Assembly: GCA_000349905.1 (NCBI GenBank)
Contig: KB722751.1
Coordinates: forward strand, 82,405 to 146,404
Reading direction: 5' to 3'
Source: Volvariella volvacea V23
Lineage: Eukaryota; Basidiomycota; Agaricomycetes; Agaricales; Pluteaceae
Length of the DNA stretch: 64,000 bases
A program made the translations under genes and the position numbers. The notes under the pieces are model-generated. The model did not search any database, was not told where the DNA came from, and saw only the letters and a program-made list of their open reading frames with translations. How positions within the stretch are numbered: the stretch's first letter is position 1; every line of letters starts with the position of its first letter. Shown piece after piece: positions 47,166 to 59,447 of the stretch.

Positions 47166-48677
47166 TCATGGAGCCTCTAGGTCAAAGGCACTATCGTCAC
47201 CGTTCAGGAGCAGCCCCTCTAGTTCGTCCCTGATGCCTTTTCGTGCCAATTGGTCGAGATCTTTTAGTAGCATCCCAGTAATTTTCTGCCAGCAGGTTGT
47301 GTCGGTTCTGACCAGTCAAAAAGCGTGGGCACATACCTTGAACTTGCTGTCAATCTTTAGGACTGAATCCCCCATGGTAGATGCCCATGTAGCAGGTGGA
47401 CTCCCTAGTGTACCACTGTACATCATACCACCAACAGATCCTATCCCAGCGGGAACCGTCATCCCGGCATTTGCAATTCCCCATAAACTTCCATTGAGTT
47501 CATCTGGACTGCTGACACTACCATTGTTATAGTGTAGCTGATTCAGACTTGGATTGGAAGAATGATTTCCATTGGTCGCATTCTCAGGGGAAAAAAGGTA
47601 GGACACGCCTGGGTGTGGAGACAAAAGACCCAATGGTCCCATCATGTACTGTGAATGGTGAATAGGCGATGGACCTAATATCTTGGATATCTTGTTGTAA
47701 ACCTCTGAAAGGATATCGAGCAAAGAGAGCAGGGTCTGATGGTAGTCAAGTGGATAGGGCTAGATAGGAATTTCAGAAATGCAAGGATCGGTATAGAATT
47801 ATCCACATACCACGTGTGGGGTCACAAGGTAGGTGGCATCTGCAGAATCCGAGTATGTGCCAGTAAAGTCCTGTCGCTTGTTAGCTTTTGGTCGAAAGAG
47901 ACGCTATTTGGGGTAGATTCAATGGTTCTCCATTCATGCAGATGACCAAGGATTGATCATACCATTTTTGGCTTTTCGCCATCTTCCTTCGCCTGATCGT
48001 ACTCGGTCATAATGTTCATCAGGCCCCGTAGTAAGTCACTGGGCTGGTTGACATCCAGCAGATTTGATAGAGACATTCCCAGCACGGCGAAGCGGGATGT
48101 TCTTATAGGATGGCGAATGTGATGAACGAAGGGGCAACTTGAAGGACAAAGCAAAGCTACCTTTTCTTCATCTCGATGTTGGTGAAGCTCTTCTCCAACT
48201 CTGACCGGGGAAGGAGAATTGTGTGAAACCAATGACTTTTCCTGAATGGGAGCGGGCAGCATGAGTGCACGACCGGGGAGTTTGTGAACAATTGGCAACC
48301 AACCCCTCGTGCACATTCCGAAGATATGTCAAGGTGATAATGCGCTTCTGAACGAGATCTCGAAGGTATTCAACGGATGTTCCCTGTGGTCCTAATGAAG
48401 GGCTGCCGACGGTCAGGGTGCTTGGCACTGTGTCGGAATGCAATGACTGGGCGTCCCAGTCCTTTGCAAAAGGCGTTGACGCGGTCGGAGTCGCAGCGGT
48501 GGCTGCAGAAGCAAAGGACAGACCAGTAGCAGAGGAAATTGTTCCGGTGGCGTTGACGTTGAGTGGGGCAGGGATGGGGGTCGACTGGGAGTTGGGCTTG
48601 AAGGAGGAAAGGAGGTTCTGTGCTGAGGATTTCCTGCGCATGGCCGGGCGTTGCTGGTCTGAGGGATAGTTTGCCAT
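47166..48677 (-). CDS. Conserved fungal protein of unknown function
   Basis: Not assigned to a named family. ATG 48677 begins MANYPSDQQRPAMRRKSSAQ. A Ser/Thr/Ala-rich disordered N-terminus precedes the block SVEYLRDLVQKRIITLTYLR, which splices on to KSHWFHTILLPRSELEKSF and NIEMKKR, then FAVLGMSLSNLLDVNQPSDL, GLMNIMTEYDQAKED and the helical LLDILSEVYNKISKILGPSP. A Gly/Asn/Ser-rich tail follows, then KLLKDLDQLARKGIRDELEG and the end SAFDLEAP. The WFHT...LPRSELEK and EVYNKISKILGP blocks look strongly conserved among basidiomycetes from memory, but I cannot name a biochemical role. Six or so exons. Divergent from NTF2 with 190 bp between starts. Confidence 0.7.
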
Positions 48678-48867
48678 GTCGAAATGGAGGAGGAAGGGTC
48701 GCTTTGGTTGCCAATAATCCAATGTGCTATCCAAGCCAACTTCGACCCTGGCTCCGTGAATATCACATCATCACGTGATCCTCAGATTAGCATTTTGTCC
48801 CTTTGTGCGATTATCCTGCTCCTCCAATCGATATTGCCTTCATCACTATCCACAACGACCATCATCC

Positions 48868-49455
48868 ATGGCAGATATCAACGCCATCGCCAAGCAGTTT
48901 ACCGACTTCTACTATAACACCTTCGATTCCAACCGCGCTGGCCTCCAGAGTCTCTATGTTCGTCCCCCATCCTGCCTCCACTCTCCGCGCCTGATCTTCT
49001 CCACGTAGCGAAGCCAGTCGATGTTAACGTGGGAGGGCCAGCCCATCCAAGGCGACAGTTCCATCTGTGAAAAGCTTACGGTTGGCGGCCTCGTCCATAG
49101 CCCGTCTGATCCTCTCTGATTTCCCGTAGAGCCTCCCCTTCTCGAAGGTTCAGCACAAGGTAACAACCTTGGACGCTCAGCCCTCTAGTCCTAGTGTTGC
49201 CAGCATGATCGTTAGCGTCACCGGACTCCTAGTGGTGCGAATTTTCACATCCCCGCATAATAATGCCATAATCGTTCATGTCTTGCTCGGCAGGTTGATG
49301 ACAGCCCAAACCCTTTGCAATTTAGTCAGGTCTTCCAGCTTCTCCCAGACGGCAGTAGCTACTATGTGTACGTATCAATTTGGTCATATGCATTGGAGCG
49401 TGACACTCATCCATTCATCAGACTCAATGATATCTTCCGCCTCAACTATGGTTAA
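48868..49455 (+). CDS. NTF2: Nuclear transport factor 2 (NTF2)
   Basis: Imports RanGDP into the nucleus and binds FG nucleoporins. ATG 48868 begins MADINAIAKQFTDFYYNTFD, matching the first helix of NTF2. Spliced exons give SMLTWEGQPIQGDSSICEKL, SLPFSKVQHKVTTLDAQPSS, SVASMIVSVTGLLV, the strand NPLQFSQVFQLLPDGSSYY and LNDIFRLNYG at 49455. The cone-shaped fold residues and the Asp/Glu near the RanGDP switch II pocket (DAQPS and DD region) are in place. About 125 aa in six exons, the usual size. Convergent with GH88 (147 bp between stops). Confidence 0.95.
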
Positions 49456-49602
49456 AGGGAGGATGCCTATTCGGTTCTGATGCTGTTGTACTTAGACATT
49501 AACTGTATGCTCGGCGTGGTGTAAATAATGGAGAAGAATTCTATATCCAACTATTCCAGGAGGCAGTTGCCTATCTTGACCCACGAGATTCAATACGAGC
49601 AA

Positions 49603-51263
49603 TCACGGGCACTGCGCAAGCCCCTGTTGAACCAAAGTATTTCCAGCAGTGATGTAGTAGTAATCACCTATTGTTCCGCCACCAGAGAATTATAAGTGGT
49701 GTTGCCAAATTAGAATAACAAAGCAGCGCACCGTAAACAGTGCCAGTCAAGTAATTGTTTGCTGGCCAGTGCACAGTACCATTCGACAACAGACTCTGCC
49801 AAGATGGGTTCCATGCGAGAGTAGTAATGTCGTTCAAGATCTGATTCCCGGAACGACCGCCTATTCAGTGTTGTCACAATTCCAAGGAACAAAGACAATT
49901 CACCTTGATGGCAGCATCTCTATACCTGCGAGCGTTGTTCGCGTTGGTCTCATATTGGGAAAGCAAGAGGAGACCATTGGCAGCGATCGTCGCAGCAGCA
50001 GAATCGGCAGGACGCGGTGCTGGGTTCAGAGGCGCATTAAAGTCCCTATCAACTAGTCAATCACAAGCGGGGAAAGGACAGAAGAAGCAACACACCAGGG
50101 CACGATCCCGTCAGCAGGGATGTTGACTAGGAAGAAGTTGGCCAACCGCCTAGCAGTGTCGAGGTAGCGGCTGAATTTAGCAAGACGATACACTGAAAGA
50201 AGGGGTTAAAGATGCTTAGAAGCAGAACGACGAAGTATCGCGTACTGTTGGCATAACCATAAAGTCCCCATGCTTGGCCACGGGACCATGTGCTGCATAC
50301 ATCAGCAAGGCGAAGTGCATGGGCGCTTAAAGTTGACATACCTGCTGTCAGCATAACCCTGCGCCGTGCGCTTACGAATAACACCACCAGTGGTAGCATT
50401 GTATTCAATTACGTGCCAGGTGCCACCTAGGGTAGATGTAAAAGACGCCATGTGATGCAAAGAAGCCGTTAAGTCACGTACCATCTGGTCTGATGTGATT
50501 GAGGATGGTGGTGTCCGCATGCTTATTCGCGATTTCGATCAAAGTGTTGTTGCCGGTTAGTTTCGCAGAAAGGTAGAGCACTTCAAGGTTCATCAAATTG
50601 TCGATTATAACCTCGGTGAAAGTTAGTACAGCCAGAGTCGTATGGAGGTACGCCGTGCAAACCTGGAAGTTCTCGGGATTAGATGAATCCCAACTTCTAG
50701 TACACCCAACAGTTGGGCTGTATCTATTGGCTAAAAGCCTGGCGAAATCATTGATGGCTTTAATCGCAGTTTGGTTATTGGGATTCCTAGTGGAACAGCA
50801 ATGAGAATTTTGGCTGTTTTGGCTACGAAGTCACTCACAAAGCTAACTCCTCCACGAAAGGGAAGCTCAAGAATCCAGTATCGTGACCGACGCCGTTCCT
50901 CACTGTCAAGGGGATCAACCCAGCACTTGCCGACCTTCCCAATGCCACCCAGTCAGCAGCACCAATTCCGTTCGACGTTCCACACAGCTGCTTCCTGGTG
51001 TTGAGGGCATAGAGTGTGGCCGGGAAGAATCCGGACGTCCATGTATCGGGGTTGAACAAAGCCCAAAGCCCATTAGTCCTATCCGTCCACTGAGGATATT
51101 GAATAGGATTTGGGAGTCTCTGGAACGTAGCCAGCACTTTCTGCGGAATGAGGGGGGAGAACAGCTGGGAAGGAGGTGCTTTCTGCGGGGGTGCGGGGGT
51201 GGCGAAAACGACCACAGAGCACTGGAGAAGAAGAGCGAGAAACACGAGGAAGCGTGAAGACAT
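49603..51263 (-). CDS. Secreted glycoside hydrolase family 88 (unsaturated glucuronyl hydrolase)
   Basis: Enzyme expected to remove unsaturated uronic acids from oligosaccharides left by polysaccharide lyases. ATG 51263 begins MSSRFLVFLALLLQCSVVVF-ATPAPP, a clear signal peptide with cleavage near residue 21. Then come RTNGLWALFNPDTWTSGFFP, GLIPLTVRNGVGHDTGFLSF (D of the catalytic set likely here), NRYSPTVGCTRSWDS, MNLEVLYLSAKLTGN and the GH88 hallmark TWSRGQAWGLYGYANS. The C-terminal part has GIVPWDFNAPLNPAPRPADS, AAATIAANGLLLLSQ and ends YYITAGNTLVQQGLAQCP. About 10 exons. It carries the (alpha/alpha)6-barrel motifs of the family, but the natural substrate is not obvious from sequence. Confidence 0.87.
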
Positions 51264-52089
51264 GGTAAAAGGACCGATGGGGTCGAACCGAACAGGTCGA
51301 TGCGGTTAACACTGATGCACAGACTTTAAGCAGAATTGAAGGGCGCCTAGAAATTATGTGATTGCGGGTGGTGGATGGAATCCGGGCCGGAGGTCGCCTC
51401 GTGAGCTCTTCGCCATGAGTTTCAGACTCGCCAGCAGATGTATTTTATGAAATTGCGCGGTGCACCGAGCAGCGTACCAGTTGCTCGAAGTCGAGAAGTC
51501 GCATCATGTGACGTCCAGGTGCGTGGACGACGACATGGTTACGCCCGTCCAAGGCAAATCAGACTCCCATCGCCTTGCGCTCTCGGAAAGCTTAAATGAT
51601 CTAAATTCGTTCGCCACCGTCGCAGCGTGAGGCGGAGGCGGGCGAGGCTGGGAAAATCAGACGTTGCTCCAAGTCTGATTACCGACATGCAGAGGCCAAG
51701 GGTGAATTAGAGCACACACAGGTGGCTGCAAACACCACTGCCAAGCTGGGTGGTGAGGGATGAGTGCATGGCCATGGAGTCTTGCGGTTCGGTATCGTGC
51801 CGGGCAAAGAATGATCAGAGGATAGACTGACAACCCTGACGGTAATGCGTGTTAGTCATTTCAGAAGCGGTGTCGACGGTGCGCAGCTCGTTAGGAGGAC
51901 GAGCAGCTGCGGTTGAGCAACAGCAATAATGTAGACACGATTGACTATGAGCAAGCCCGCTTGTCTTCTTTGGCAGAGTTTGTTCCAGTGATCGCAGCTA
52001 ACAACTGCCTCGCAAGCCTCGTTCCTATCCACCATCCTTCATCTCATCTCACCCCCCTCCCTCAACGTCAACCCCACCAGCACGACAAT
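51264..52089. promoter_or_regulatory. Divergent promoter region, GH88 / VPS1
   Basis: About 825 bp between the two starts. It is GC-richer than most spacers around 51600-51700 (GGCGGAGGCGGGCGAGG near 51632). I see no gene, repeat or RNA. Confidence 0.4.
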
Positions 52090-54833
52090 ATGTCTACAGG
52101 ACCATCTGGCCTCGGACTAGAGATTGTTTCCGTCATCAACAAGCTCCAGGATGTTTTTTCAGCTGTCGGATCCTCTGCTTCACAAATAGACCTTCCGCAA
52201 ATATGCGTCCTCGGCAGTCAGAGTAGTGGTAAAAGTAGCGTTCTCGAGGTGCGCACAACGTCTCTGCTACAGTGGCATTGCTGTCTCATCGTATCATTTC
52301 GTAGAACATCGTCGGCCGAGATTTCCTGCCGCGAGGCACTGGCATTGTTACTCGACGACCCCTCGTAGGCTGTTAATCTTTGTCTCATCTAACAGAGTAT
52401 CGATAACTCTCCTACTGTAGGTTCTCCAACTAATTAATCGACCTAGTAGTCCTGCCCAACCAAATGGCACATGTACGTTCTCCATGCCACCAATTCTGTC
52501 TGCCCTGACTGACTTCATTCCGCAGCCGCAATAAACAGTGCTGATAAGGGCACAGACAAAGCAGCTAACCCAGATGAATGGGGTGAATTCTTGCATCTGC
52601 CTGGCGAGAAGTTCTACGATTTCAACAAGATTCGAGACGAAATCATTCGTGATACCGAAGCAAAGACTGGTCGCAATGCCGGCATCTCCCCACAACCTAT
52701 CAACCTTCGCATTTTCTCGCCCAATGTTCTTACCCTCACTCTCGTCGATCTCCCTGGTCTGACAAAGGTACCTGTTGGTGACCAGCCTCGCGATATTGAG
52801 AAGCAGATAAGAGATATGCTGCTCAAGTACATCTCGAGACCTGCATGTATCGTTCTCGCTGTCACGGCTGCAAACACCGATTTGGCCAACTCGGATGGGT
52901 TAAAACTGGCTCGTGAGGTGGATCCCGAGGGTACTAGAACGATTGGTGTTTTGACCAAGGTGGATTTGATGTCGGTAATCCTCACCTCACACTGTTACTA
53001 CCTTCTCATCTATTCTATCTTCTTCCAGGGATGCGGGTACCGACGTCGTCGACATCCTTGCTGGGCGTATCATTCCACTACGATTGGGTTATGTACCTGT
53101 TGTTAACAGAGGGCAACGCGATATCGACACCAATAAGCCCATATCCAAAGCTCTCGAGTACGAGCGCGAGTTCTTTGAGAACCATCCATCGTACAAAGGA
53201 AAGGCCCAATATTGTGGAACCCCTTTCCTCGCACGCAAGCTCAACATGGTTTGTTCCCAGACTGGCACTTGGTGGTACGGATTCTGACAGCACTTTCAGA
53301 TCTTAATGCACCACATCCGTGCAACACTCCCTGATATCAAAGCTCGCATTACCCAACAACAACAGAAGTACAACGCCGAGCTTCAGTCTCTTGGTGGTGC
53401 TCTGGGAGATGAAAACTCTGGAAATGTTGTCCTTTCCGTCATTACCGAGTTCACATCAGAATTCCGCACAACCATTGATGGTAATACCAATGATCTATCC
53501 CTGAATGAGCTGTCTGGTGGTGCTCGTATTGGTTTCGTTTTCCATGAACTATTCAACAATGGCATCAAGAGCATAGACCCATTCGATCAAGTGAAGGATG
53601 GGGATATCAGGACCATCTTGTACAACTCTTCCGTAAGCCTTGATTCTGCGTCATGAGGACAGTTAGAGAATTTACAATACAACTACCGCTGCGTCAATTA
53701 GGGATCAACACCTGCCTTGTTTGTTGGAACAGCTGCGTTTGAAGTCATCGTCAAGCAGCAGATCAAACGGCTCGAGGAACCGTCATTGAAGTGTTGTCAG
53801 CTGGTATACGATGAGTTGATCAGGATTTTGGGTCAGCTGTTGACCAAAGTTGTGAGTGTTTTTTTCGTATTGTGCACTTTCGATTGTAATAACAGGCATG
53901 TGCGTCCCACAGCAAGCATTCCGGCGCTATCCCGCGTTGCGGGAGCGTTTCAACTCCGTCGTGGTTGCCTTTTTCAAGAAATCTATGGTTCCGACAACCA
54001 AGCTAGTCACCGACATGGTTGCGTGAGCACCCTTTTTGCCTCACACCTCAGTTTTTACTTTTGCTCACACTCCTACAGCATGCAGGCATGCTACGTCAAT
54101 ACGACACATCCTGACTTTATTGGCGGGCACAAGGTATGTCTACCCATATCTCGAGGCTGTATCTCGTACCTAATCAAACACCCATGCCACACATAGGCCA
54201 CGGCTGTCGTCACTGAGAAATTAAATGCCAGTAAACCACCGCAGCCCACAGCAGATCCCAAAAACCCTAGATCGCAAGTCAACAATAACAAAGATCTTGA
54301 TGTGGATGCCAAAAAGGATGAGGCAACATTCTTTGGCTCGTTTTTCAATAGAAATGCTACTCAAAAGAAGAAGGGCACCGCGGCAATGGAAGCGCCACCT
54401 CCGGTTATCCGCCCTCAAGCAGCGCTCAACGAGCGTGAGACAATGGAAACCGAAGTCATCAGTAAGCGCCATTTTCGCTAGTATGGGCAGAACTATCATT
54501 GACAACAATTGGCGCTCCATAGAACTCCTTATCCATTCTTACTTCAACATTGTCAAAAGGGAAATGATTGATATGGTTCCTAAGGCTATAACCTTGACCT
54601 TAGTCAACCACGCGAAGGAGAATCTCCAAAGAGAGTTGCTTCAAGAATTGTACAAGCCCGAAGTTCTTGACGACCTACTGAAAGAGTCTGAGTACATTGT
54701 CAACCGGAGAAAAGAAGTCGTGAGCATGGTTCAAGCACTCAACAAGGCCGAAGAGTAAGTGCCCCCATTGTTTGTTAAGTGATATAGATCGGCACTAACC
54801 CTGTGTGCCTCCAGGATTGTTGCAGGAGTATAA
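52090..54833 (+). CDS. VPS1: Dynamin-like GTPase VPS1
   Basis: Classical fungal dynamin acting in vacuolar/endosomal traffic and peroxisome fission. ATG 52090 begins [20 protein letters not shown]. GTPase motifs in order: [15 protein letters not shown] (P-loop), the switch I block [20 protein letters not shown] restored by splicing, [18 protein letters not shown] (DxxG), TKVDLM (TKxD) and [20 protein letters not shown]. The stalk has [17 protein letters not shown] and [20 protein letters not shown]. The Vps1 insert at the B position is lysine-rich ([18 protein letters not shown]). The GED has [40 protein letters not shown] and ends EEIVAGV. There is no PH or Pro-rich domain, as in Vps1. About 12 exons, about 690 aa. 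Confidence 0.96.
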
Positions 54834-56018
54834 TGACCCTCTTTCACGGTTGTCATATATTACATTAATGGGATTTTGGGTACTGTTTGTGTTGTTTGTG
54901 TCCGATGGACATACCTTCGTATATTTTAGAATACCCATTTTAAATGTGCTCTTTTTTCGTGAACTGCGACGTATCGGGGACATGCTGGACATCACGATGA
55001 TCAAGAACAGAATCAAATAATGATGTCTTCAACAGGGGCGAGACAATGCACGTGTTGTGGGCGTTTAATTTCAATCAATTCATTGAAGTGTTCTCAGGCT
55101 CTGCGATTAACGGTCTTTAACGGTCCCTGCCTGGAGGAGCAGGAGAAATGAACTGATAAGGGAATGCCGTAAGGGACTAAAATAATGACAGACGATCAAG
55201 TGCTGTGCGGCACGAAGATCAGGGCGATAAAGAGATGGGGCGTGCTGCGGGCACCAGTGCAGCAGCAGTAGCATTTAGAACCCAGGACATACGAGTCCTC
55301 TGGTGTCTGGATCAAATCAATCTCCTAACAGCTTTGATAACAGGCTGGGAACGGAAATGATGCAGAAAAAATGCAAGAAAGAATGACCAAAGATGGCTAA
55401 TTTGTCATTGCCGAAATGCCGGCAACTTGCGTAAGGTGCATTTGATAAACAATCACGGCATTTCCAACTCTGGTATGCATCCTGCCAGCCTGGAATACAC
55501 CCGGGGACGCGAAGCCAACAAGACGATTGCAGAGCAGAATAGCGAGCAAAGCAAGCAGTCAGGCTGCAGTCATCACGGCGTAGGGATAAAGGCGGATAGG
55601 CCCAGGGGTGTAAACGTTATCTGTGGGTCGCCATGTTGATTGAGGTTGTCAGGGCGGGATACGTGGCATTTCGGTGGGTGGACGCTTCTTGGAATGCAGC
55701 TCAGAACGCAGAACGAGGAAGAGCGGGCAGAAAGGTGAGAGGCCATCGGAACTTCTTCTAAGGACCAAGTGCAACATTGCTGATGCACTAGCCACTGTAA
55801 AAGCGGGACTACAGCTGGGGAATGCGACGGACAATGCGGATGGGCTGAGCCCCATAAGCTCCGAAGGTGGAAAGACAAAGAGGGAGAGTTACGTAAGATA
55901 TTCGATGACTCCAACGTCGGAGTTTGAACTCCCACGGATATATAAGTCTCGCGTTCGTAGCTTGAAAATTGACTGCCACCCCCCAAAACTCATTTTTTTC
56001 CCACGCTACCTCTTTTCA
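54834..56018. promoter_or_regulatory. Intergenic region upstream of TBP
   Basis: About 1.2 kb between VPS1 and TBP, both on the plus strand. It holds the 3' end of VPS1 and the TBP promoter. A frame continuous with TBP is open back to 55674, but the TATA element lies inside it, so it is not coding. No other element recognised. Confidence 0.5.
55939..55946 (+). promoter_or_regulatory. TATA box of the TBP gene
   Basis: TATATAAG, 73 bp before the TBP ATG, in otherwise unremarkable sequence. It is one of the clearest TATA boxes in the window and would let TBP bind its own promoter. Confidence 0.6.
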
Positions 56019-57126
56019 ATGTCGTACTCGCTGCCCACCCGTCAGCTCAACATTGGCCGCTCTCAGCAGCAGCAGCCATACCAGTTGCCGCAGCAATACC
56101 AGCCCCAGGCCCAACAGCAGCAGAGCCAAACCCAACAGCAATCCTACAATGCGTTAGCTCTGCCGACCGGCAATCCTTACCTTGCTGCACCGCAAACTTC
56201 TGTCAATCTTGCCTTGCCCGGACCTTCACCACTCGCCAATTCATATACCCCATCCCAACCCCAACAACCCCAGGCACCTACTTTACCAAAAGCACCTTCC
56301 CCGCCTGCTCCAACTAATGCTGCCGCCGCGCCCTCTACCCCGGCTGCATCCACCCCTGTCCCCGCCACACCTGCCCCACTTACCCTCGAGCAGCAACATA
56401 TCACTGCAGTGGAAGGCATTGTCCCTACCCTGCAGAATATTGTTGCCACTGTTAACCTTGACTGCCGATTGGACCTCAAGACAATTGCTTTGCACGCCCG
56501 TAATGCAGAATATAACCCAAAGGTTGGTATTAATGTTTCATCTTGAAGTGTGGCATTTCGAACTGCTCGATATGTCGCATTTTATATAGCGTTTTGCTGC
56601 CGTCATCATGCGCATACGTGACCCGAAGACGACTGCCCTCATCTTCGCGTCTGGCAAGATGGTCGTGACGGGTGCAAAGTCCGAGGACGATTCGCGGTTG
56701 GCGTCGCGCAAATACGCCCGTATTGTGCAGAAGCTTGGCTTCGACGCCAAGTTCTCTGAGTTCAAGATCCAAAACATTGTGGGCAGTTGCGATGTCAAGT
56801 TCCCTATTCGGTTGGAGGGGTTGGCTTACAGCCACGGACAGTTCAGCAGCTATGAACCTGAGGTTCGTCCAGCTCCACCTTCTCCGTATCCGACACTCAC
56901 CCTGTATCTAGTTGTTCCCTGGACTCATCTATCGTATGATCAAGCCTAAAGTTGTATTGCTCATTTTCGTTTCTGGCAAGATTGTTTTGACTGGCGCCAA
57001 GGTTTGTTACTAGCGTCGGTGTGGCCCTCGTGGAGGCTGACTATCTCCGTGTATCAGGTTCGCGAGGAAATTTACACGGCTTTCAACACCATATACACCG
57101 TGCTGTGTGAATTCCGGAAACCATAA
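56019..57126 (+). CDS. SPT15: TATA-binding protein (TBP)
   Basis: General transcription factor that recognises the TATA box in TFIID. ATG 56019 begins [20 protein letters not shown]. The long N-terminal arm is Gln/Pro/Ala-rich. The conserved saddle starts [20 protein letters not shown], followed by [15 protein letters not shown], spliced to [39 protein letters not shown] and [19 protein letters not shown]. The second repeat has [20 protein letters not shown] and [20 protein letters not shown] and ends KP at 57126. The two repeats are the saddle halves, with stirrup phenylalanines retained (RFAAVI, LFPGLI). The core (about 180 aa) is of normal length; the N-terminal arm is larger than in yeast. 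Four exons. Confidence 0.97.
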
Positions 57127-57565
57127 CCATCGCGTTCCTCGTCATCCACGTCCCCTTTCATGCGTCTGATGCATTCTTAGTCGCATTTCCTCCCTTGTAT
57201 TCACTGTGGCACGCCTGAGACTAGATTGAAACTCGGTGCTTAAACAACACAAAAAAAAACATGTTGGGGAATAGTACGGAACGTAGTGCACATCCCTATT
57301 CCCGCACGTAACCTCTTGCATGATACTTCACTCCCAGCTTAATTCTTCCGTTACTTCTCTTTTGCACGCATCACGATTCCTACCTCGGCAATCATAACAT
57401 ACACATACATGTACAGAGACTTTTCTTCAGCAGATACATTATTAGTTAGTTGGTCTGTACGGTTTTGTGGCAATTCATTGTATTTTTATCACCGGATTGC
57501 TCCCTGCTGTCAGCCACCTTGAGACTTAGCCCAGACACGAATTGGACTGGGATGCTACTGCAATC
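57127..57565. other. Intergenic between TBP and GH5 genes
   Basis: About 440 bp. Holds the 3' untranslated region of TBP and the promoter of the GH5 gene. No gene or repeat recognised beyond an A-tract at about 57250. Confidence 0.5.
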
Positions 57566-59339
57566 ATGCTTTCGATAGGCTGTCGCATTGCTATCGTTCT
57601 TTCACAAATCCTTGCGCTGCTAGTACTCAGCTCGTACCGTGTTAATAGTCATCAACCCATGAAGTTACAGTCCTTGTGGGCGCGCGATAATCCTCAACCC
57701 CCTCCTTACGACGAAGACAAAGCCACGACTTACCGATACCGGCAGCAACGGGGCGTCAATTTAGGGTCCTTGTACGTTCTTGCGCTTTGAAGGAGATATA
57801 AATGATTCACTCCCTCTATCATGAATTGATAGGTTTGTTCTTGAACAGTGGATGACGCCTTCCTTATTCAGCGACGCGGCGGGTAACAAATCATCCGAGA
57901 TTGATGTCGCAAGCGGATCAGGATCAACGGACGCTGCTCGAGAGAAATTGGAGAAACACTGGGCGACGTTCATTACCCAGGACGATTTCAATTACCTTGC
58001 GAGTATCGGGATTAACACTGTCCGTCTTCCAATTGGATACTGGATTCTCGGGAGTGAATTTTGTGAAGGAACTGCGTACGAACCGGTGGCGAGTGTGTAT
58101 CAGAATGGTTGGCAGGCGGTAATGCGGGTAATATCCATGGCAAGTGAAGCTGGTATTGGAGTTCTCGTGGATTTGCATGGCGCAGTCGGGAGCCAAAATG
58201 GTCAGCCACACTCTGGGATCTCGGATGGACAAGCAGGACTATTCGCCAATCAAGATAACCAGAACAGGACAATCTGGGTGCTAAGACATCTGATGGAGCA
58301 GTTGGTGGATATCAATAACATCGTCGGGATTGAGTTGTTGAACGAGCCCCAATTTGACCCTGGGCTTAATAGCTTTTGTAAGTGTCGCCCATGGACTGTG
58401 CCAGAAGATGGAGTCTCACTGAGCGTATCCTAGATCAATCAGCCATAGAGAGTATGAGACAATCGTCACCAAGCGCTGCCAACTTTCCTTTGTATATACA
58501 CGACGCGTTCCAATTGAACAGCCTGGACGTGGTCATCCCAAGCAGAGCTGCTTTCCTCGTACAAGACCATCACGCGTATTTTGCGTATACAAAAGACGAC
58601 AGCTCTATGTCTGCATCTGAACACACGCAGGATATTCGAGTGGGGGTCAAGAACTCACTGCAGCAGATATTTGAGAGGCGGAACTTCGTCGTTGGGGAGT
58701 GGTCTTGTGCGCTCACAAATGAGAGTTTATCAAAAGGTTCCCCGGATGTGGACCAGGCTCGGAAGGAGTTCTGCGAAGCGCAGAGCAGCGCCTATTCGGA
58801 CACATCCAACGGATGGTTATTCTGGTGTGAGTGTACTAGCATCTAATCAAACCATAATTAAACTGTTTTCAGCATACACGATGGAAGATTGCGAGCAACA
58901 CCCGGACTGGTGTTTCAGGGCAGCTGTTGGAAGATCTCTGCCCACTAATTTCTTTCCCTATGGAATGGCGTCATATACCGAGGTCAACGAACAAGCATGC
59001 AATATAACCCTACCAGACGTACCAACTCTTCAAACAAAACAGTCACAGACCAAGAGAATGATTCAAAGGAATCAAAGGAGAGATGCCGACCCCAAAGATG
59101 TTATGGACCAGTGTTGGTTAACGGGATACCAAGCTGCGAAGATGTTCCAATCATCTCCGTACAAGAGCAAGATCGGGTTTCTCGCCCAGTTATTTGGAGA
59201 CCGCTTCGCTCCAGCCAATCCAGCGTTGAGCGAAAACTCCACGATGTCGGGGTGTCTTGATCGCTTCCGCGACGGAGTCCGCACAGTCGAAGCGTGTCTA
59301 TACCGATTGAACAGACCTTCGGGATCCGCTGACCCATAG
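57566..59339 (+). CDS. GH5 beta-1,3/1,6-glucanase-like protein with signal/anchor N-terminus
   Basis: Exo-glucanase-type hydrolase, probably cell-wall related. The first true ATG is 57566 (MLSIGCRIAIVLSQILALLV, a hydrophobic signal or anchor); TTG at 57542 is not used. Then RGVNLGSLFVLEQWMTPSLF (with an intron at 57772-57832), DDFNYLASIGINTVRLPIGY, VLVDLHGAVGSQNGQPHSG, the acid/base Glu in IVGIELLNEPQF, a His-Tyr pair in LVQDHHAYFAYT, and the nucleophile Glu in RRNFVVGEWSCAL. A C-terminal region of 140 aa has LPTNFFPYGMASYTE and several Cys, ending RPSGSADP. Both catalytic Glu are present, so it looks active. Four exons, about 540 aa. Related proteins include exo-beta-1,3-glucanase and beta-1,6-glucanase, and the exact bond is not decided here. 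Confidence 0.82.
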
Positions 59340-59447
59340 ATTCGGGGTTGAAGCAAGCTAGATACAGTGCATACAACGCAGATAATGAGCATACACAAGG
59401 ACAAATATATTGAATTTATGTTTATTTGATTGTTAACGACACTCTTT

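Noticed and set aside
55674..56018. In-frame upstream extension of TBP by 115 codons
   Set aside because: A TATA box lies inside it and the conserved N-terminal arm starts at ATG 56019.
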